This document shows positions 16,778-24,409 of a stretch of DNA of 47,609 bases, piece by piece; the stretch's first letter is position 1, and each line of letters opens with the position of its first letter. The notes under the pieces are model-generated. The model did no database searches, was not told the origin of the DNA, and worked only from the letters and a program-made list of their open reading frames with translations. The stretch lies in NCBI GenBank assembly GCA_021778315.1, contig JAJYCQ010000010.1, forward strand, positions 1 through 47,609, written 5' to 3'. Both the position numbers and the translations under genes were made by a program. This DNA comes from Acidobacteriota bacterium (GTDB lineage Bacteria; Acidobacteriota; Terriglobia; Terriglobales; Acidobacteriaceae).

Positions 16778-16786
16778 CTGCTAGCT
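16766..16786. repeat. three tandem heptanucleotides across the aquaporin stop codon
   Basis: TCTAGCT at 16766-16772, TCTAGCT at 16773-16779 and GCTAGCT at 16780-16786. The repeats encode the last residues and the TAG stop (16775-16777) of the aquaporin. They may be a slippage-prone simple repeat or a mobile short repeat that has altered the C-terminus. Confidence 0.75.
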
Positions 16787-16808
16787 AAAGCGGAGGACAA
16801 GTGCGGAC

Positions 16809-17000
16809 GTAGATCCCTGCGGGATGACAGATAGAGAGGCACGGGCAAGAACAAGAGCCAATACAGTGGTCCTTCGCTTCGCTCGAGGATGACGGGATTT
16901 TGGGCGACGGGGTGAGGGCTGGAGCAACGGCGAGGGCGGGTGCGGGGCGGAAGCAGATTCCCTGCGGGAATGACAGGAAGAAAGGCAACGGCAAGAGCAA
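16809..17000. repeat. paired intergenic repeat units around a TCCCTGCGGGA core
   Basis: Two related units of about 50 bp lie at 16809-16859 and 16953-17000. Each has CAGATTCCCTGCGGGAATGACAG or a close variant, followed by a purine-rich tail with 'GGCAAGA.CAA'. Between them, at 16871-16893, lies CTTCGCTTCGCTCGAGGATGAC. The stretch 16778-17038 holds no gene. From memory, similar units are scattered between genes in Terriglobia genomes; no search was run. Confidence 0.55.
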
Positions 17001-17038
17001 CTGCAAAGGCAGGTGCAGGAGGCAGTGCGGAGGTGGGG

Positions 17039-18100
17039 TTATTCGTCCGGGGTGGGGTTGCGGCGGAGGTGGTCTTCGATGGTGGGGTTGGTGGAGGGGG
17101 CGGTGGGGGTGGCGCCGAGGATCTGGACTAGAGGGGCGTGTGCGGCGGCGGCCTTGGCTTCCATGTCGGTGTGGGCGGCGGGAGGGGCGATGTCCATGGG
17201 GTAGCCGGCGGGGACGATGGGGGTGTGGGTGTACTCCCAGGCGTAGGTGCGGGTGATGCGGTGGAGAGCGATCATGCCGAGGAAGACGACGAAGAGGGTG
17301 AGGAAGGCGGCTTCGGGGCCGTAGGCTCCTCCGGTGAGGCGGTCGGGACCGGATACGGAGGTGAAGATGAGGGAGCTGTAAGTGGTGTAGCCGGCGATGG
17401 GGAGGCCGAAGAGGACGGCCATGGAGGCGTTCCAGGCAAAGTGCATTCCCCAGCCGAGCCAGAGGGCGCGGGTGCGGAGGTAGGCCATGGAGTAGAGGAC
17501 TCCTAGAGCGAAGGTGATGAGGATGCTGAGGCCGGTGGCGTTGGGACGCTGGGCGGAGAGGACGGCGTAGGCGAGCGAGAGGAAGGTGGTGGCGGTGACG
17601 GGGCCGATGGCTTCGATGAGGCGGGCGAAGAGGAAGCCGCGGAAGGTGAGCTCGAGGGCGAGGGCGGCGACGGCCAGGGTGGCGAGGGAGATGAAGGCGA
17701 GCAGCCAGTTGGCGGGGGCGAGCGAGAACTCGGGATGCAGTGTGCCGGTGAGCATCATGGGAAGAAGGGCGAGGAGGAGGAGGGCCCAGCCGAGGGCTGC
17801 TCCCCGCTGCCACTCTTCTGAGGAGGTGGGGCGGCTGGGTAGAGCGTTGGTGGAGCGGAGGGTTCCGGTGCGGGTGGTGATGCGGCGGATGAGGGCGAGG
17901 CCCCAGAGGAGGAGGACGACGAAGATGGACTGCTGGAGGAAGTCGTAGAGCGAGGGGAGGTTGAGGTGGTTGACGAGGGACTGCGCGGCGCGGGCGGCGA
18001 GGGAGCCGGCGGCGATGATCCAGAGGACTCCCGAGACGAAGAGAGCGAGGTGGAAGAGGCGGGGAAAGGCGAGTTGGGGGCGATCGGGTTGCAGGGTCAT
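17039..18100 (-). CDS. CPBP (Abi/CAAX-like) membrane protein, probably catalytically degenerate
   Basis: 353 residues with roughly eight hydrophobic helices and a polar, Ala/Pro-rich C-terminal tail of about 60 residues. The fold region matches the CPBP intramembrane protease family (Rce1-like). Motif 1, usually EExxxR, is here LELTFRG: Glu150 and Arg154 are present but the first Glu is Leu149. Motif 2, usually FxxxH, reads YAVLS, with Ser182 where His is expected. Motif 3 is kept as HFAWN (220-224). Losing two of the active-site residues suggests a non-proteolytic role, or a variant mechanism. It stands alone with repeats on both sides. Family assignment is firm; activity is doubtful. Confidence 0.75.
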   Translation of the reverse strand: MTLQPDRPQLAFPRLFHLALFVSGVLWIIAAGSLAARAAQSLVNHLNLPSLYDFLQQSIFVVLLLWGLALIRRITTRTGTLRSTNALPSRPTSSEEWQRGAALGWALLLLALLPMMLTGTLHPEFSLAPANWLLAFISLATLAVAALALELTFRGFLFARLIEAIGPVTATTFLSLAYAVLSAQRPNATGLSILITFALGVLYSMAYLRTRALWLGWGMHFAWNASMAVLFGLPIAGYTTYSSLIFTSVSGPDRLTGGAYGPEAAFLTLFVVFLGMIALHRITRTYAWEYTHTPIVPAGYPMDIAPPAAHTDMEAKAAAAHAPLVQILGATPTAPSTNPTIEDHLRRNPTPDE

Positions 18101-18149
18101 GGAGGTTGAGCGACTCAGTCCAGTGTGCGTATGGGGAAGATTCCCTCAG

Positions 18150-18201
18150 CGGCTAAAGCCGGGTTGGTTTGCTGGTTTCATGGCGGGGCTAAAGTCCCGC
18201 C
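18150..18201. repeat. two REP-like hairpins with TAAA loops
   Basis: CGGC-TAAA-GCCG at 18150-18161 and GGCGGGGC-TAAA-GTCCCGCC at 18182-18201 (one G-T pair). They share the GGCTAAAG core and lie in the 210-bp gap between the CPBP-like gene and accA. They look like repetitive extragenic palindromes. Confidence 0.65.
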
Positions 18202-18310
18202 CCTTCAAAGCTGACCGGCGCTGCCCTGCTCAAAAGTCTCATGGTGCTGCCCTGTTCTGGGAGTTTCACGGCGCTGCTGCTACTGGGTGCTTTGCCGGTT
18301 GGGTGATGGT

Positions 18311-19162
18311 TTAGACGGTGGTGTAGAACTGGGCGATGTTGCGGAACTTGTTGTAGCGCGCAGCTAGTAGATCGTCGATGGAGAGCTTCTGTAGATCGGT
18401 GAGGTGAGCCTGCAGGCGGTCGTTGACGAGGAGCATGGCGAAGGCGGGGTCGGTGTGGGTTCCACCTTCGGGTTCGCGGATGACTTCGTCGACGCAGCCT
18501 AGCATTTTGACGTCGGTGGCGGTGTAACGGAGAGCAGCGGCGGCCTGATGTTTTTTGGTGGAGTCCTTCCACATAATGGAGGCGCAGCCTTCGGGGGAGA
18601 TGACGGAGTAGATGGCGTTCTCGAGCATGAGGACGCGATCGGTGACGGCGAGGCCTAACGCTCCGCCGGAGCCACCTTCGCCGGTGATGGTGGCGATGGT
18701 GGGGACGCTGAGGCGGGACATTTCGAGGAGGTTGCGGGCGATGGCCTCGCCCTGGCCACGCTCCTCGGCACCGAGGCCGGGATAGGCGCCGGCGAGGTCG
18801 ATGAAGGTGAAGATGGGGCGGTTGAATTTTTCGGCGATTCGCATGGCGCGGAGGGCCTTGCGGTAGCCTTCGGGGTCGGGGGAGCCGAACTTGCGGGCGA
18901 CTCGCTCCTTGAGGCTGCGGCCCTTGAGGTTGCCGACGACGAGGACGGGCTGGCCGTGGAAACGGGCCATGCCGGCGGTCATCGCGGCGTCGTCGGCAAA
19001 CTGCCGGTCGCCGTGGATCTCGCTGAAGTCGGTGAACAGGGCGTTGATGTAGTCCATCGGATAAGGGCGCTGGGGATGCCGGGCGAGCTCGGTCTTGATC
19101 CAGGCTTCGGGAACGGGTGGAGCGGGTGCGTGGGCGTGCTTCTGGGGTGTGTTTTCTGCCAT
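18311..19162 (-). CDS. accA: acetyl-CoA carboxylase carboxyltransferase subunit alpha
   Basis: 283 residues from the ATG at 19162, which has GGAGG nine bases upstream; the longer in-frame extension is not protein-like. AccA, with AccD, transfers the carboxyl group from biotin carboxyl carrier protein to acetyl-CoA, giving malonyl-CoA for fatty acid synthesis. Clear blocks are RPYPMDYINALFTDFSEIHGDR, GAYPGLGAEERGQGEAIA, GEGGSGGALGLAVTDRVLM and SVISPEGCASIMWKD. The protein is a little shorter than E. coli AccA (319) at the N-terminus. accD is not in the window. It is separated from the polysaccharide operon upstream by a terminator, so it is probably transcribed on its own. Confidence 0.95.
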   Translation of the reverse strand: MAENTPQKHAHAPAPPVPEAWIKTELARHPQRPYPMDYINALFTDFSEIHGDRQFADDAAMTAGMARFHGQPVLVVGNLKGRSLKERVARKFGSPDPEGYRKALRAMRIAEKFNRPIFTFIDLAGAYPGLGAEERGQGEAIARNLLEMSRLSVPTIATITGEGGSGGALGLAVTDRVLMLENAIYSVISPEGCASIMWKDSTKKHQAAAALRYTATDVKMLGCVDEVIREPEGGTHTDPAFAMLLVNDRLQAHLTDLQKLSIDDLLAARYNKFRNIAQFYTTV

Positions 19163-19205
19163 AGCGTGTGACCTCCACGATTGTACGGTAAGTGCAGAGG
19201 GTAGT

Positions 19206-19270
19206 GAGTAGAGGGTAAGGAGTAGAGGGTGGTGGCGGAGACAGTAGACAGGTAGACAGTAGACAGGTAG
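19206..19270. repeat. short direct repeats in the accA leader region
   Basis: The 15-mer ACAGTAGACAGGTAG occurs twice back to back (19241-19255, 19256-19270). Just before it GAGTAGAGGGT occurs twice (19206-19216, 19220-19230). They lie between the accA start and the terminator of the polysaccharide operon, where the accA promoter should be. Confidence 0.8.
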
Positions 19271-19287
19271 GGCGGTGGGGTATTGGG

Positions 19288-19322
19288 GAAAGAAAAGGCC
19301 AGCATGCTGACGCATGCTGGCC
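19288..19322 (-). terminator. intrinsic terminator of the exopolysaccharide operon
   Basis: A perfect 11-bp stem, GGCCAGCATGC (19297-19307) with its complement (19312-19322), and loop TGAC. On the minus strand it is followed by TTTTCTTT. It lies 38 bp after the stop of the WbaP-like gene, the last gene of the operon. Confidence 0.9.
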
Positions 19323-19359
19323 ATAGGGGCCTGGGTGGAGTGGGTCTGGCTTGGATGGA

Positions 19360-20814
19360 CTAGTAGGCTCCGCGGGAGCTGGAGACTGCGTTGACGGTGC
19401 GGACGAGGATGTAGAGGTCCATCCAGGGGGACCAGTGTTGGACGTAGTAGGCGTCGATGCCTACGCGGTTGGCGTAGCTCATCTCGTTGCGGCCGGAGAC
19501 TTGCCAGAGGCCGGTGATGCCGGGGCGGACTTTGCTGTAGGCGGCGAAGGCGTCGCCGTAGCGGGAGATCTCTTCGTAACAGATGGGGCGGGGACCGACG
19601 AGGCTCATCTCTCCGCGGAGGACGTTCCAGAGCTGAGGAAATTCGTCGAGGCTGAACTTGCGGAGGAAGCCACCGATGGGGGTGACGCGGGGGTCGTTGC
19701 GGAGCTTGTGGTCTCGCTGCCACTCTTCTCGCGCGTGTTCGCTGTTGGCAAGGCGCTCGGCGAGACGGACGTCGGCGTCGCGGACCATGGTGCGGAACTT
19801 CCAGACATGGAAGGGGACGCCGTTCTTGCCGATGCGTTGATGGCGGAAGAAGATGTTGCCGGGAGAGGTGAGCTTGACGGCGATCGCGATGACGAGAAGG
19901 AGGGGCGAGAGAAGAACGAGGAGGCAAGCCGCGGAGAGAATGTCGAGGGTTCGCTTGATGCGGAGGTCGGCTTCGAGGATGAGGGACTGGGAGATTTGCT
20001 GGCTGAGGTCTCCTCCGAAGATGGTCTCGGTGGAGAAGCCGTGGAGGCGGGTGATGTCGGGTGAGACGACGATGACTTTGGAGAAGAGGGCGCTGAAGGA
20101 CGGCTGCGCGTCGGCGAAGGGGAGCTCACCGGAAGGACCTCGAACGACGATGACGGTTTGGATTTTGGGCTGCTGATCGAGGTCGAGGGCGGTGTCGAGG
20201 CGATGGAAGACCGGGAGGCCGGGGATGCGCTCGGACCAGCCGGCTTCGTCAAGGATCTTGACGGGATGGAGGCCGAGGCGGGGACTCTTCTGGAGGAATT
20301 GGGCGACGTCGTAGAGAGGCTGGCCGGCTCCGATGAGGAGGACGGATTCTCCCCACCAGTGGGCACGCGAGAGGAACATGCGGACGAGCGAGCGGCCGAA
20401 GGGAGAGAGGATGACCGAGAGCGCAAAGAAGGTGAGCTCAAAGGGACGGAAGCCATTGGCGCGCGTGAAATAGAGGAAGCAGATGTTGCCGAGATGGACG
20501 AGGGCAACACATTCGACGAGACGCTTGCTTTCGAGGACGACGTCGGTGCCGAGAGCGGGATAGAGGCTGGCGCCGGCGAGGGTGCAGAGCGTGAGTACGA
20601 TGACGCTGAGGCCGTCGAGTGCGATGTTTTGATGCAGGCGGTAGCCGAGCATGGGGCTGAGAACAAGAGCGATGCCGAGAGCTATAGCGAAGCAGGCTGC
20701 GTCGGAGGCGAGCATGACCAGAGCGGTACGGCGGCGGCAGCATTGGCCTTCTTGCGAGGGTTGTGTAGCGAGGGATTTACTGAAACGAATTCCTTGAAGG
20801 GGATGAGATTCCAT
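19360..20814 (-). CDS. WbaP/WcaJ-type undecaprenyl-phosphate sugar phosphotransferase
   Basis: 484 residues of the polyprenyl glycosylphosphotransferase family. Hydrophobic helices fill the first ~130 residues, then comes a nucleotide-binding-like middle domain. The C-terminal ~200 residues are the bacterial sugar transferase domain: a hydrophobic re-entrant helix (IKRTLDILSAACLLVLL), FFRHQRIGKNGVPFHVWKFRTM, SLDEFPQLWNVLRGEMSLVGPRP and GITGLWQVSGRN. It moves a hexose-1-phosphate (often glucose or galactose) to undecaprenyl phosphate and so starts repeat-unit synthesis. The ATG at 20814 has AGGAG upstream and overlaps the preceding GT gene by 38 bp, which suggests coupled translation. It is last in the operon, just before the terminator. 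Confidence 0.93.
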   Translation of the reverse strand: MESHPLQGIRFSKSLATQPSQEGQCCRRRTALVMLASDAACFAIALGIALVLSPMLGYRLHQNIALDGLSVIVLTLCTLAGASLYPALGTDVVLESKRLVECVALVHLGNICFLYFTRANGFRPFELTFFALSVILSPFGRSLVRMFLSRAHWWGESVLLIGAGQPLYDVAQFLQKSPRLGLHPVKILDEAGWSERIPGLPVFHRLDTALDLDQQPKIQTVIVVRGPSGELPFADAQPSFSALFSKVIVVSPDITRLHGFSTETIFGGDLSQQISQSLILEADLRIKRTLDILSAACLLVLLSPLLLVIAIAVKLTSPGNIFFRHQRIGKNGVPFHVWKFRTMVRDADVRLAERLANSEHAREEWQRDHKLRNDPRVTPIGGFLRKFSLDEFPQLWNVLRGEMSLVGPRPICYEEISRYGDAFAAYSKVRPGITGLWQVSGRNEMSYANRVGIDAYYVQHWSPWMDLYILVRTVNAVSSSRGAY

Positions 20815-22000
20815 GGTCGTGCTCCTGGGAGAAAAATGGCCGGTCAGTGCTGTTTGCTGCGTGTGGTGCGGTGCCCAATTGATTTGGGTCTGTCCTACGA
20901 ATGGGGCCTGATAACGCAGCAGCGTAGACGGTTTCTGTCTTGTCTAACATCAGCGGCGCGACGAACCTTTCGGAGAAAGTGTGGCGTGATTCTGAACCCA
21001 TGGCCTGCCGCAGATCTGCAGAGCAGACGAGCTGACGAAGACAGTGGGCAATACGGTTTGCATCCTGCGGAGGGATGAGAAATCCATTCACACCGTCGTG
21101 GATTGCTTCGTGGACACCACCGACATCGGTGGCGAGGATGGGGAGACCTTCGCGCATAGCTTCGAGGATGCTGATGGGGAAGGCTTCCCAGTTGGAGATG
21201 AGGACGAAGATGTCGCTCGCGGCGAGTAAGGCGGGAGTGTCTGCGCACTCTTCGAGAAAGTGAATACGCGGGGCGAGGCCGTAGTCCGCGGCAAGACGTT
21301 TTGCGGCTTGGAGACGAGGGCCGGAGCCGGCGAGACGAAGCTGCCAATCGAGGTCGGTGAGGGTGGACAAGGCTTTGAAGAGGGTGGCGTGATCCTTCTG
21401 GAGATCGAACCTTGCGACCATGGTGATGATGATGGATGAGTGCGGCTGACGGAGTGTGGGGGCGCGGTCGGGAAGGCCGTTGTGGATGGTGACGATGGAG
21501 CTCGGGGGGAGCGGGAGGAACTGTAGGGCGAGGCGTCGTTCGGCGTCGCACACGGCGATGAAGGTGGCTCCGAGCGAGAGTGCGATTCGCTCGAGTGCGA
21601 GACGGAAGCGGATGGGTTGGCTGGTCGCGCGATCGATGAAGGAGAGGCCGTGCGGAGTGAAGAAGCTGGGGATGCGGAGAAGTGCGGCGGCGATTCGGCC
21701 AATGAATCCGGCCTTGGAGGTGTGGGTCGCGAGGATGTCGGGTTTTATGGAACGCAAGGCGGAGAGGACTTGAACGAGGCTGATGGGATCGAGAAGCGGA
21801 TGGATTGGCTTGCGCAGTGCGGGGATAATGACGACTGGAACACCGCGGTCACGGAGCTGCCGGGTGAGCAGAGCTTCTGGCGCGCCGACCAGAACGATGC
21901 ACTCATGACCGCGAGCAATCAGGCCGAGGGCGAGGTCGCGAACGTGGGCCTCGGCTCCGCCAAAGGAAGTGCTTCCGGTGATGAGTTGAACGATCTTCAT
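20777..22000 (-). CDS. GT4 glycosyltransferase of the polysaccharide locus
   Basis: 407 residues from the ATG at 22000; the in-frame upstream extension is Pro/Ser-rich and not protein-like. The start MKIVQLITGSTSFGGAEAHVRDLALGL, with its GGAE loop, and the donor block WEAFPISILEAMREGLPILATDVGG, a proper E-x7-E, are textbook GT4. It likely adds one sugar of the repeat unit from a nucleotide donor on the cytoplasmic face. It lies 19 bp after the preceding gene and overlaps the WbaP-like gene by 38 bp. The last ~35 residues are low-complexity and overlap that gene's start. Confidence 0.9.
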   Translation of the reverse strand: MKIVQLITGSTSFGGAEAHVRDLALGLIARGHECIVLVGAPEALLTRQLRDRGVPVVIIPALRKPIHPLLDPISLVQVLSALRSIKPDILATHTSKAGFIGRIAAALLRIPSFFTPHGLSFIDRATSQPIRFRLALERIALSLGATFIAVCDAERRLALQFLPLPPSSIVTIHNGLPDRAPTLRQPHSSIIITMVARFDLQKDHATLFKALSTLTDLDWQLRLAGSGPRLQAAKRLAADYGLAPRIHFLEECADTPALLAASDIFVLISNWEAFPISILEAMREGLPILATDVGGVHEAIHDGVNGFLIPPQDANRIAHCLRQLVCSADLRQAMGSESRHTFSERFVAPLMLDKTETVYAAALSGPIRRTDPNQLGTAPHAANSTDRPFFSQEHDHGISSPSRNSFQ

Positions 22001-22019
22001 GAGTGGGTGGAGGGGTGGA

Positions 22020-23315
22020 TCAGCGGCAGGTCTGGTTCGCGCAGAGGTTGATGACGGAGGCTTTGGTGTTGGTGGGGATGGTTCCGAATTGATCGAAGAC
22101 AACCATGGGCGGAAGGCCGGCGAGAGGTTGATAGGGACGGCCTTTGAAGCTGTTACTGCGGACGGCGTTCCAGGTGTCGGCGTCGAGAGGAATGACGCCG
22201 TGCGAGAGCTTGTTGAGGGCTTGGAACCAGGCGGTGTCGGCCTGCCGATAGGGGTTGGGGAGCCATGATCCGTAGGGGTGATCGGGGATGAGCGTGGCGT
22301 TGTCCTGACCCCAGTAGCCGTCGGGAAAGCGCTTCACGTAGACGTTGATGGGTGCGGTGCGCCAGTCTCCGTGGGGATGGGTTTTGCGCCAGGATTGGAA
22401 GTCGATGACCTTGCGGCCGTAGTCGGTGAGGTTGTAGGAGGTGTCGAGGAGAGCCTTAACCTGCTCGATGTAGGCGTAGTCGAAACCTGCGGTGTCGGCG
22501 TACTGAAGAGCCTCGAGTAATTGCTGAGGCGTGTGGTAGGTGGGGCCATATTTTCCGGCGGTGGGAAACTTGTCGAGGAACCAGAGATCGACGCAGGCCC
22601 AGAGTTCTTTGGAGTGATATTCGAGGGCGGCTCCGCGGTAGACGGCGAACATGAGATCGTTGAAGTTTTCCTTGAGCAGCTTAGGTGCGAGGAGAGCTCC
22701 GCCGCGCGCGACGGCGAAGGGGTAATCGGGGAAGGTCATCTCGAAGATGAGGCGCTTGCCGAAGGAGCGGTACATGCTGGAGAGCTGCGTGATCTTGTTG
22801 GCGACGGCGAGAAAGGCGTCGGGCGCGGAGAGGTTGCGGGTGTTGACGAGATAGGGCTTGAGGGGAGTTCCCTTCTCGTCGCGAACGCCGAGGAGAGATT
22901 GCATCATGTCGGTCTCGTCGTAGACGACGCCGAGGAAGAGTGGATCGTTTTTGAGGAGAAGCAGGGTCTTCTCTGCGAGGTCGTAGCGATAGGTTCCGTC
23001 GGCGTGTTGCAGGGCGGGCAGATCGCGACGGTAGTTCCCTACTTCGGTGTTGAAGAGATAGGACCAGTGGTGCTGATGGCAGAAGTTGACGATCGCCATG
23101 AGGTGTTGGGGGTCGGCCTCTTCTTCGGGCTGGATGTGCCAGGAGATGAAGTCGATGTTCATGGCGGTGAGACTTTTGGCGAAGGCTGGATTCTGGGTTT
23201 GACCACTCCAGTTGTCGGCGTCGATGCCGAGCTGCATGGGAGCTGAGGGCGCAGGCTTGGCGTGGACCTCGGCGGCCATACAGAGCAGAGCGAGGACGAT
23301 GGCTAGACGGCGCAT
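22020..23315 (-). CDS. unrecognised secreted protein of the polysaccharide operon, possibly glycosidase-like
   Basis: 431 residues from the ATG at 23315 (AGGAA just upstream). A signal peptide (MRRLAIVLALLCMAAEVHAKP) is clear, so it should act in the periplasm or outside. The mature part opens LGIDADNWSGQTQNPAFAKSLTAMNIDFISWH, like the first strand and helix of a TIM barrel. Acidic residues stand at likely strand ends: FNTEVGNY, VVYDETDM, EMTFPDYP and YIEQVK. I cannot place it in a named glycoside hydrolase family. By position it could cut, trim or edit the exported polymer. It overlaps the upstream GT gene by 13 bp and so is part of the operon. Function is inference from context and shape only. 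Confidence 0.8.
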   Translation of the reverse strand: MRRLAIVLALLCMAAEVHAKPAPSAPMQLGIDADNWSGQTQNPAFAKSLTAMNIDFISWHIQPEEEADPQHLMAIVNFCHQHHWSYLFNTEVGNYRRDLPALQHADGTYRYDLAEKTLLLLKNDPLFLGVVYDETDMMQSLLGVRDEKGTPLKPYLVNTRNLSAPDAFLAVANKITQLSSMYRSFGKRLIFEMTFPDYPFAVARGGALLAPKLLKENFNDLMFAVYRGAALEYHSKELWACVDLWFLDKFPTAGKYGPTYHTPQQLLEALQYADTAGFDYAYIEQVKALLDTSYNLTDYGRKVIDFQSWRKTHPHGDWRTAPINVYVKRFPDGYWGQDNATLIPDHPYGSWLPNPYRQADTAWFQALNKLSHGVIPLDADTWNAVRSNSFKGRPYQPLAGLPPMVVFDQFGTIPTNTKASVINLCANQTCR

Positions 23316-24400
23316 GTGGTTCCTGATTGCGAAGTTCCTTTGAGGAGCGCGGCATAGGGAGGCCAGGCGCTCTCGACGGAGTAAGAGGTTCGTACGAGCT
23401 CGCGGCCAGCCTCGCCCATGCGATGACGAAGGTTGGGATCGTCGATGAGGGTTCGCAGGGCGGTGAGCCATTCTTCCTCGGTGTTCGCGAGGAAGCCGTT
23501 GCGGCCTGCTTCGATGACGTCGCAGTTGGCTCCGACAGGCGACGCGATGACGGGCTGGCCGGCGGCCATGTATTGCAGGAGCTTGAAGGCACACTTGCCG
23601 CGAGCGAAGGGCGAGTCCTTGAGAGGCATGATGCCGATGTCGAACTGGGTGAAGAAGTCGAGCTCTCCGGCTAAGGTCCACTTGAGATAACGGACGTTGG
23701 GGAGGTCCCAGTAGAGGGGCTCGTTGAGACCTACGATGATGAGCTTGAAGCTGCGCTGCTGAGCCAGCGCGAGGAACACGGGCTGTAGTACTTCGAGGTG
23801 ATGACGATTGAGCGGGGTTCCGATCCAGCCAATGCGGACGAGATCGGAATCGGTGGGGGCGACGGTTGCGTAGCGGTTGGCTTCGACGACGGTGGGAATG
23901 ATTTGCACGTTGGCGGAGTGGCTGCGATAGAAGTCTGCGAGGTACTGATTGCCGCAGACGACGACGGTGTAGTGCGAGGCCATGCGAGCAAATTTTTCGT
24001 TGTCTCGGAGGAGTCGCGGGAGCCAGTGCGAGCTCTCTTTGTCGGAGATGTGGAGGGCGTCGTCGACGTCGAGGAGGACGCGGGGGCAGCGCCAGAGGAG
24101 AAGGCGCTCGAGGAGGGGCGGGCCGAAGGGGAGCATCTCGCGGGAGATCCAAACGGCGTCGTAGGTTGGGGCGAGAAAGAGAACCTGGCACAGACGTAAA
24201 AGTACGAGGACGGGAAGGAGCAGAAGGCGCAGAGGGAGATGGCTGTTCTCGATCTGCCAACGGAAGAAGCGGCTGCCGATGAGGCTGCGGTGGTCGAGGC
24301 GCACGCCATCCCGCTCCGCGATGGCGTGGTACTGGAGGATGCGGTAGCGGGAGTCGGCGGACTCGCGCGGTTTGACGGTGAATGCCAGGACTCGAAGCAT
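23303..24400 (-). CDS. GT4-like glycosyltransferase
   Basis: 365 residues; AAAGGAT precedes the ATG. The N-terminal part contains SADSRYRILQY and LLDVDDALH, common in a GT4 subgroup of polysaccharide loci. The C-terminal donor domain reads RIGWIGTPLNRHHLEVLQPVF, then ARGKCAFKLLQYMAAGQPVIASPVGAN, where the usual E-x7-E is replaced by K-x7-Y-like residues as in that subgroup. It should transfer a sugar to the lipid-linked repeat unit. It starts 9 bp after the GT2 gene and overlaps the next gene by 13 bp. Confidence 0.85.
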   Translation of the reverse strand: MLRVLAFTVKPRESADSRYRILQYHAIAERDGVRLDHRSLIGSRFFRWQIENSHLPLRLLLLPVLVLLRLCQVLFLAPTYDAVWISREMLPFGPPLLERLLLWRCPRVLLDVDDALHISDKESSHWLPRLLRDNEKFARMASHYTVVVCGNQYLADFYRSHSANVQIIPTVVEANRYATVAPTDSDLVRIGWIGTPLNRHHLEVLQPVFLALAQQRSFKLIIVGLNEPLYWDLPNVRYLKWTLAGELDFFTQFDIGIMPLKDSPFARGKCAFKLLQYMAAGQPVIASPVGANCDVIEAGRNGFLANTEEEWLTALRTLIDDPNLRHRMGEAGRELVRTSYSVESAWPPYAALLKGTSQSGTTCAV

Positions 24401-24409
24401 GAATATCCT

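Noticed and set aside
19201..19275. CRISPR-like array
   Set aside because: Only two contiguous 15-mers without spacers; no cas genes in the window.
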